A stretch of 64,000 nucleotides of DNA from Medakamo hakoo. Taxonomy: Eukaryota > Chlorophyta > Trebouxiophyceae > Coccomyxaceae. Made by a program: the position numbers and the translations under genes. Below are positions 58,765 through 64,000 of the stretch, one piece after another (position 1 is the stretch's first letter; every line of letters starts with the position of its first letter). The notes under the pieces are model-generated. The model was given only the letters and a program-made list of their open reading frames with translations. It was not told where the DNA came from and did no database searches. Location: assembly GCA_026636295.1 (NCBI GenBank), contig CP089451.1, positions 806,001 through 870,000 on the forward strand, read 5' to 3'.

Positions 58765-59304
58765 TCACCCCTTGACCTTCCCTTGCGGCGGCGGAGGGTT
58801 GAAGCCCTCCGCCAGCGCGCGCGCGGCCTGCCCCACATGCCCGACCGCTGACTTGGCGTCCCGCCCCGCCGCGCGCCATGACGCGGCCGCCTTGACAGTT
58901 GGGCGGGCATTGTGTGCTCTCTCCCGCTCACGGAGGGTGGCCTCGTGCGCGGCCTTGTGCGCGGTGTGTTTGCCCCAAAGGATCGCCGCGGCAAACACGA
59001 CGGCGAGATCGGCCAGGCTTTCAAAGTTGGTCTCCAAACGCCCCTTTGCCAGCCAGGCTTTGGCGCGGGCAAAGATGTTCTGTTGTGTCCGCGTGTGTGG
59101 GGGGCGGACCGTTGAATGCGTCAAGCCAGGCCCCCGCGCGCGCACGCAGGAGCGGGGGAGAGACGGCCGCCCACTGGTTGACGCGGTGGATGGTGCGCCG
59201 CCGCCGCCTCCCGCACACGCGAACCTCACCCTGCGCGGGTTGGGGGCACCAGGCTGGGCGGCCTCAGGGAGGTGGCCGTCGGCGCGTGGGGGTGGCGCGG
59301 CCAT
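58765..59304 (-). CDS. Small membrane protein, tandem family member A
   Basis: Exons 59304-59230 and 59079-58765 give 129 aa. Exon 1 is a 25-residue Pro/Ala leader ending in two Arg. Exon 2 encodes NIFARAKAWLAKGRLETNF, one membrane-like helix SLADLAVVFAAAILWG, a basic helix KHTAHKAAHEATLRERERAHN and the C-terminal motif GRDAKSAVGHVGQAARALAEG. The same plan (short leader, a phase-0 intron at the same point, hydrophobic helix, charged helix, RDAKS-x-x-x-HVG-x-AAR motif) is found in the neighbouring gene at 59589-60067. Family not recognised. The C-terminal helix is amphipathic, so membrane shaping or organelle anchoring is possible; that is inference. Confidence 0.62.
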   Translation of the reverse strand: MAAPPPRADGHLPEAAQPGAPNPRRVRFACAGGGGGAPSTASTSGRPSLPRSCVRARGPGLTHSTVRPPHTRTQQNIFARAKAWLAKGRLETNFESLADLAVVFAAAILWGKHTAHKAAHEATLRERERAHNARPTVKAAASWRAAGRDAKSAVGHVGQAARALAEGFNPPPPQGKVKG

Positions 59305-59588
59305 GGCGGGCGGGGCCTGTGTCCTGTCGTTGGGAGGGCGGGCTGGAAAACAACAATGTGTGGGTAGGGAGACAAACCATCTCGCGCGTGGGATGGGGGA
59401 TGGAAGAAGTAAAAACAATTTGCCGGAGAGCGGCACGTCCGACCGCGCCGCGCACCTTGTTCTACACAACTCCCGCCCGCCCGCGCGCGCAGTGGCGGAC
59501 CCACCGCCCTCACTGTTCTTTGCACTCCCTCAAAGCAAGACAAGCAAACGCAAAAAACCGTCCATCCCATCCCATCCCATCCCTCTCA
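59305..59588. other. Spacer between tandem membrane-protein genes, with CCCAT repeats
   Basis: 284 bp. A (CCCAT)n tract of four units lies at about 59561-59583 next to the family member B stop codon. The rest should contain the member A promoter. Confidence 0.45.
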
Positions 59589-60067
59589 TCAACCCCACGC
59601 CTTGCGCGCCGCGGCACCCACGTGCGCCGCGCTCGATTTGGCGTCCCGTTTCGCGGCTTTCAGCTCGGCTTTAGCGGACTTGCCGGCGACGTCCTCGATC
59701 TCTTCCTTGATGGCCTTGCGGCGGTCGGCGACGGCCACGGCCGCGCCCGCGGCGACGATGGCGGCCACCGCCGCCAGCACCGCGCCACGGGACGCGTCGC
59801 CAAACTCGCCTTTGGAAAAGGGGGCGGACAGCCAGGCCTTGACGCGGGTGAAGAGCGAGGTCTGAAGGAGGTCGGGTGAGATGGGCGCGCGTGTTGTGGG
59901 GTGTGGTGGGATGTGGAGTGTGGGACGGGAGCGGAGAAAACCCGGCGCGTGCGCAGGAAAAAACCGCGCCTCCTCCCACGCACTCTCACCTTGGCGTGGC
60001 GTGGGACGCGGGGCGGGGGCACGGCGGCGCGGCCGGACGCGGTGGGCGGCGGCGTGGGGTACGACAT
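59589..60067 (-). CDS. Small membrane protein, tandem family member B
   Basis: Exons 60067-59990 and 59861-59589 give 116 aa. Exon 1 is a 26-residue Pro-rich leader (MSYPTPPPTASGR...). Exon 2 opens TSLFTRVKAWLSAPFSKG, parallel to NIFARAKAWLAKG of member A. A hydrophobic Ala-rich helix (AVLAAVAAIVAAGAAVAVA), a charged helix (DRRKAIKEEIEDVAGKSAKA) and KRDAKSSAAHVGAAARKAWG follow. The shared KAWL and RDAKS...HVG...AAR motifs and identical intron position show it duplicated from or with member A. Family unknown. Divergent from the PTPA gene by 148 bp. Confidence 0.62.
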
Positions 60068-60215
60068 TGCTTCTCGGTTTGGTTTTTGGTGGCGGGGGCG
60101 GGCGGGAAGGGGGACAACGGGCGGCGGGTGAGAGGTGTGAGGCGGGCGCGCGCTCGCTCGCGACGCTCGAGACGGAAGCAAAGCCATTGTCGCGAAAAAT
60201 AAAAAAGAAAACACG
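60068..60215. promoter_or_regulatory. Divergent promoter family member B/PTPA
   Basis: 148 bp. The PTPA side ends in an A-rich stretch (GCGAAAAATAAAAAAGAAAA) just before the start codon, one of several A-rich leaders in the window. Confidence 0.45.
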
Positions 60216-61719
60216 ATGTCCGGCCCTCCTCCCGGCTGGCAGCCCACTCGCGCGCCCTGGGCGACTGCTGGGCCCGGTCCTTCAGCAGGTTGGTTGGAGG
60301 AAAATGCGCGGGCGAGGGCAGGGGCAAGCCGCACGCACGACCGAAACAAAACGCGCGACCTTCACTCCCATCCATCCACCGCCTTCCCTCCCCATCCATC
60401 CATCCAGGCCGCCCCTCCTCGCCGCCGCCGCCCCCGCGCGCGTCGGCCCACCTGCCCACGGCGTCGACGCCCGTCCACCACGCCCCCACCACCGCCCCAG
60501 GCAGCACGCACACCGACCCGCCGCCCGCCTGGCCGCCGCCGCTGCCGGAGGGGTATGTGCCCGGCCCGCCCGCGCGCAAGCGCATCGTCGACGCCGCGGG
60601 CCTGGCGGCGTGGCGGGCGGCGCCCTCGTACGCCGCCTTCATGGCGTTCATCCTGCACCTGAACGCCGCGGCCAAGGGCGTGCGCACGGCGGAGGAAGGC
60701 GCGACCGAGCCGCCGCTGTCCCGCAGCGGGGCGGCGCTGGAGGACGTGCTGGCGACGCTCTCTGCCTGGGTGGACGCCGTCCCGCCCGTCACGGCCGCCC
60801 TGCGGTACGGCAACCCGGCCTTCCGGGACTGGCACGGCCGCGTGGCCGAGTCCGCGCCGGAGCTGTTGGCCCGCGTCCTGCCGCCCGACGCACCCGCTGG
60901 CCTGGCGGAAGAGGTCGCGCCTTACCTCGTCGACGCGCTCGGCAACGCCGCGCGCATCGACTACGGCACCGGGCACGAAGCCACGTTTGCCGCGCTGCTG
61001 TTTGTGCTGGCCCGCGTGCCCGGGTGCCTGGGACCGGGCGACGCGGCGGGCCTGGTCGTCCGCGTCTTTGCGGCGTACGTCCGCCTGATGCGCAAAGTCC
61101 AGACGACGTACTGGTGAGTGGGTGGGATGGAGATGGTGGTGCCCTGGGAAAAAACGCACAAAAAACGCACCACTCTCACACACCCCACCACCCACAAAAA
61201 AAAACACAGGTTGGAACCCGCCGGCTCGCACGGCGTGTGGGGCTTGGACGACTACTGCTTCCTGCCGTTCCTGTGGGGGTCGTCCCAGCTGTGCGGCGGC
61301 GCGGACGACATGCCCCGGCCGGCCGCCATCACAAAGTGAGGAGGGGCGGCAACAGGCCAGTGTGCGCACCCGCGTCCTCGCGCACGCACAACCCGTCCCT
61401 CACACGCGACCAAAACCCCCACCCAACACACTCCATCAGCGACACCGCCCTCGCCGCCTGGTCTTCGTCCTTCCTCTACATCGACGCCGTCCGCTTCGTC
61501 CGCTCCGTGAAAAAGGGGCCGCTGGCGGAGACGTCGCCCATGCTGTGCGACATCGCGGCGACCGTGCCGACGTGGGGCCGGGTGAATGCTGGCATGATCC
61601 GAATGTGGCAGGCCGAGTGCCTGGGCAAGCTCCCGATCATGCAGCACTTTTTGTTCTGTGGGGCGTTGCCGCACACGGCGGGGCTGGAGGAAGCGGTGGC
61701 GGGAGGTGGGGATGAGTGA
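60216..61719 (+). CDS. PTPA: PTPA, PP2A phosphatase activator (prolyl isomerase fold)
   Basis: Exons 60216-60288, 60408-61113, 61210-61335 and 61440-61719 give 394 aa. PTPA helps load metal into the PP2A catalytic subunit and keeps PP2A serine/threonine-specific. A Pro-rich N-terminal extension precedes the fold. Blocks seen are [80 protein letters not shown] joined to [30 protein letters not shown] joined to [40 protein letters not shown], and [20 protein letters not shown] with PIMQHFLFG-like end. These are the PTPA signature ([20 protein letters not shown]). All junctions rebuild conserved motifs. Confidence 0.93.
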
Positions 61720-61799
61720 ACGTGCGCCGGCCGGTCTTTTTGTTAGGCACCAGGTTTTTCTTAAAACCCTTTCCAAAACTACGGCTCTACAATCAACAC
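61720..61799. other. Convergent spacer PTPA/OTU
   Basis: 80 bp, less GC-rich than the genes; facing 3' ends. Nothing else seen. Confidence 0.4.
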
Positions 61800-62585
61800 T
61801 CAAAACCCGCTCAGCAGCCCGCCCACGCCGCCCTCCCCTCCACCGTCCTGCAGCAGCAGATCATAGTGCGCCCCACTGAACAACAGGCAGACGGGCGGCG
61901 TGTTGGGAAAGGCGTCGACGCCGTAAGCGGAGACTTTGCGCAGCGCGGCCACGCCGCCCAGCGGGCCGCGCGCGGTCGCTTCGTACACGCAGACGGGGCG
62001 TTGCAAGGCCGCGGGCGCGGCCGCCAGCTCTGGCTCTCCGCCCCACGTGCCTTCCAGGCTCATGGCGTCGATGTACGCGGGGAAGGGGCACTCCAAGAAC
62101 GGCTCGACGTCCGCCCGCGCGCGGACCAGGGCCGCGCACACCCTGCGCCGGACTTCAAAGCCCTCAGCCAGGAGGCCGGCCTTGGAGAGCAGGGCGCCCT
62201 GGTTGGACAGGGCGTGGTCGCCCTGGGCCAGCGCCCGGAACAGGCAGGAGCCGTCGCCCGGGATGGGGACGAGCTTGAAGGACGGAGGAGGGGAGGGCGG
62301 CGGCGGCGGCGGCTTGGTGGCACGGCGCGCCGTGGACAGCGCCGCGCCGTCGTCGCCGGGCGGCAGCGGGCCGGCGACGGAGGCGCGGACGGTCACACTG
62401 CTTCGCCGGCGCGCTGCGCCGGCTCGTGCCCACCCTCCGGACTGTGCGCATGGGGGTGGGACGGCCTGGTGGGCCCGTGGGCGCGCCACTAGCGCATGCG
62501 GTCGGCTAGCCAGCGCCGCGTGCGCACGCGCAGTTGATGCGAGGGCGGACCGGCCGGCGCGGGTCAGGTGCGAGGCGCGGAGCAT
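61800..62585 (-). CDS. OTU-like cysteine protease with organelle presequence
   Basis: One exon, 261 aa from the ATG at 62585. The first 75 residues (MLRASHLTRAGRSALASTAR and on) are rich in Arg, Ser and Ala with almost no acids, like a mitochondrial or plastid targeting peptide. The OTU core follows: VPIPGDGSCLFRALAQGDHA with D111 and C114, then RRRVCAALVRARADVEPFLE, YIDAMSLEGTWGGEPELAAA (the usual WGG-E-L segment) and RPVCVYEA. The catalytic His is H240 in LLFSGAHYDLLL. All three expected catalytic-site residues are present. Since ubiquitin is not normally inside organelles, the true location and substrate are open. It resembles plant OTU proteins with N-terminal extensions. Divergent from the bZIP gene. 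Confidence 0.82.
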   Translation of the reverse strand: MLRASHLTRAGRSALASTARAHAALASRPHALVARPRAHQAVPPPCAQSGGWARAGAARRRSSVTVRASVAGPLPPGDDGAALSTARRATKPPPPPPSPPPSFKLVPIPGDGSCLFRALAQGDHALSNQGALLSKAGLLAEGFEVRRRVCAALVRARADVEPFLECPFPAYIDAMSLEGTWGGEPELAAAPAALQRPVCVYEATARGPLGGVAALRKVSAYGVDAFPNTPPVCLLFSGAHYDLLLQDGGGEGGVGGLLSGF

Positions 62586-62883
62586 GGTGCGTGGATGTGG
62601 GGGGCCTGGCTCGAGGGACAGCGACCGCCCCCAGGCCTCTGCCGTGAGACGGTCCACGCCCGACGAAAAACAAAAAAAAGAGTGGACGCGGGCGCCCACT
62701 CCTTTTTGCACGAGTCCAGTGGCACCCACTCCCCGGGAGTGGGTGCCACCCCTGGGGGCCGCCCCCATCCCCTCTTCACTCGCAAAAAAAACGGCGGACC
62801 GTGGGTGGTCGCGCCCCTTCCCGATTCCCGCCCAGCCACCTTCCCACTGCCGGCTGTTCCCCTCTACCCACCCAGCAAGGCGC
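62586..62883. promoter_or_regulatory. Divergent promoter OTU/bZIP with 31-bp palindrome
   Basis: 298 bp. At 62719-62749 lies a perfect palindrome with 15-bp arms and a one-base centre: GTGGCACCCACTCCC, C, and its reverse complement. A second smaller inverted repeat (GGGGGCCGCCCCC) follows at about 62754-62766. A CCCACTCC word also occurs just upstream near 62695. An A8 run lies at 62784-62791. Confidence 0.6.
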
Positions 62884-64000
62884 ATGCGTCAGACGTCGCC
62901 ACCCATGGAGCTGGAGTCGGCGGCCGCGTTTATGGCCGCGGACCCACCGCCGCTCGTGCCCGCCGTCGACGAGTGGGCGGACCCTGGCCTGAACTTGGCT
63001 CGCTCCGCCACCATTGGTGAGTTGGTGGAGGGTGTCATCCAGCGCGCGGACACAGAGGATGGTTGGCCGATGCCTTGGCCTGTGCTGGGCGGCGGAAGTT
63101 TTCTTTTCCTGCTCGCTTGTGGAAGAGGAATGCGGTCGCTGCCCAGCCGCCACCGCACGCCAGCCAGCGCGCCCGGGACCGAAACTCCGGGAACGAGGCT
63201 GCTTGCATGTGAAGGTCCGAGCCCTCAAGCACCGGCCTGGATGGACGGCGTCGTACCGCGCCGGCGGCCGTTGATCGTTGCTCTTGTACTTCGCAGGCAA
63301 AAGCCGCGCGCGAGCCGACCCCAACGCTTGGCTGGTAGCGTGGACACGCGCCCGTCGGTCAGGGGCCGCGTGCACCCCCCTCCTCCGTCCACGCCCTGCC
63401 CCGTGTGCGGCCGTCGCCCTGCCGGCCACGGTCGGCCTTCCAAACGCCTCGCCCTCTCTCACACCAGCCCATCCCAACAATAACCCTCCGAAACCAGGCT
63501 GGTCGTCCGCCCTCGCCACCGCGCAGGGGCTGGCCGCCGCAAACGCGGGCGGCGAGCTCGCGGCCGTGCCGCTCCCGCCGCCCGCCACGGGCGCGCCCGC
63601 GGTGCCGGCGCCGCCGGTCGACTGGCGCGGCCTGCTGGCGTCCGGCAAGCTGGAAACGGCCGGGCCTGGGTCCGCCAAGCGCCAGCGGCCCGCGGCGGGG
63701 GACGCCGTCGTCCCCTCCCCCCTCCCACCACTGGGCGACGACCCTGCCGCGGACGCGGCCGCGGCCGCGGAACGCGCGCGCGTCATCCAGGAAAAGAACC
63801 GGACCAACCAGCGGCGCCACCGCGAGCGCCAGAGGTGCAAGCTGGCCGCGGCGGAAGCGGCGGCGTCGAAGCTGGAGGCCGACCTGGCGGCCGCCCGGGC
63901 CGAGGTCAACCGCCTGGGCGCGCGCCTCCTGGCGGCGGAAGCGGCCGCGCGGCTCGCGGCCACGACCGGCACCGCGCCGATCATCGTCCCGCCCGTCGGC
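62884..64000 (+). CDS. bZIP transcription factor with Yap/Pap-like basic region (3' end missing)
   Basis: Exons 62884-63016 and 63498 onward; the frame stays open to the window end, so the gene is partial (about 212 aa visible). Exon 1 encodes an acidic N-terminus with DEWADPGLNLARSATIG, a possible activation region. Exon 2 continues GWSSALATAQG and VDWRGLLASGKLE. The basic region RVIQEKNRTNQRRHRERQRC lies at about residues 137-156, with the bZIP spacing N-x7-R. The pattern NRxxQRxxRER resembles fungal Yap1/Pap1 and some algal bZIPs more than the plant NRESARRSR form. A coiled coil (SKLEADLAAARAEVNRLGARLLAAE) follows; its heptad hydrophobics fit a zipper of Ala and Leu. The 481-nt intron is the second longest found here. 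The Yap likeness hints at stress response, which is inference. Confidence 0.78.

Noticed and set aside
59561-59583. CCCAT repeat considered as telomere-like sequence
   Set aside because: Only four units, internal, and not the TTTAGGG-type telomere repeat of green algae.
1-64000. Search for mobile elements, virus-like elements, CRISPR arrays and rRNA
   Set aside because: No transposase, reverse transcriptase, capsid or integrase motifs, no long terminal or inverted repeats around a gene, and no regular spaced repeats were seen.

Overview
The window is nuclear DNA of a very GC-rich eukaryote, most likely a green alga (Chlorophyta). The case rests on its gene content and structure. Genes carry short GT-AG introns (41 in my models, mostly 90-240 nt), often with GTGCGT or GTGAGK donors. 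Coding sequence is dominated by Ala, Gly, Pro and Arg because third positions are nearly all G or C. Several genes have plant or green-lineage character: a FLU-like regulator of chlorophyll synthesis, a MOS2-type G-patch/KOW protein, a DUF506 (PDDEXK-like) protein and a plastid-type DUF7755-like protein. I see no bacterial operon signals, no tRNA or rRNA gene, no CRISPR array, no recognisable transposon and no virus-like element.

I model 32 protein genes, the last cut by the window end. They sit in dense, mostly alternating orientation. Convergent neighbours are as little as 38 bp apart and divergent neighbours often share 110-300 bp promoters. By region: 0.2-8.4 kb holds MOS2/GPKOW (splicing), a FLU-like protein, the mitotic checkpoint kinase MPS1, EMC4 (ER membrane insertase) and an Eyes-absent phosphatase homologue. 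8.6-18.1 kb holds two tandem receptor-like TKL kinases and an OTU deubiquitinase. 18.2-29.1 kb holds a Drs1/DDX27-type ribosome-biogenesis helicase, a kelch-BTB adaptor, a GT14-type glycosyltransferase and isovaleryl-CoA dehydrogenase.

29.3-39.6 kb holds an intronless full-length ABCA transporter, two unrecognised nuclear-type proteins, organellar ribosomal protein uL1 and a polytopic membrane protein. 39.8-48.4 kb holds an indoleamine-2,3-dioxygenase-like protein, a GNAT acetyltransferase, an acidic orphan, APC8/CDC23, a small FHA-like protein and the SLX1 nuclease. 48.7-64 kb holds a DUF7755-like membrane protein, a proline-rich PH-like protein, the Hsp70 exchange factor Fes1, a DUF506 protein, an orphan, two tandem small membrane-protein paralogues, PTPA, an organelle-directed OTU protease and a partial bZIP factor with a Yap/Pap-like basic region.

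There is no obvious single pathway island. Cell-cycle genes (MPS1, APC8, PTPA), ubiquitin genes (two OTUs, kelch-BTB, APC8) and RNA/ribosome genes (MOS2, Drs1, uL1) are interspersed, as expected for a compact algal chromosome. The points that most deserve a second look are: the tandem non-RD receptor kinases with beta-helix-like ectodomains; the IDO-like enzyme behind a membrane segment; the tandem small membrane paralogues with a shared C-terminal motif; a 5' UTR hairpin ending on the SLX1 start codon; a 31-bp palindrome in the OTU/bZIP promoter; and a 16-bp CCAAT-type element shared by two divergent promoters. All exon boundaries were placed by eye from GT-AG signals, reading frame and family similarity, with no transcript data.
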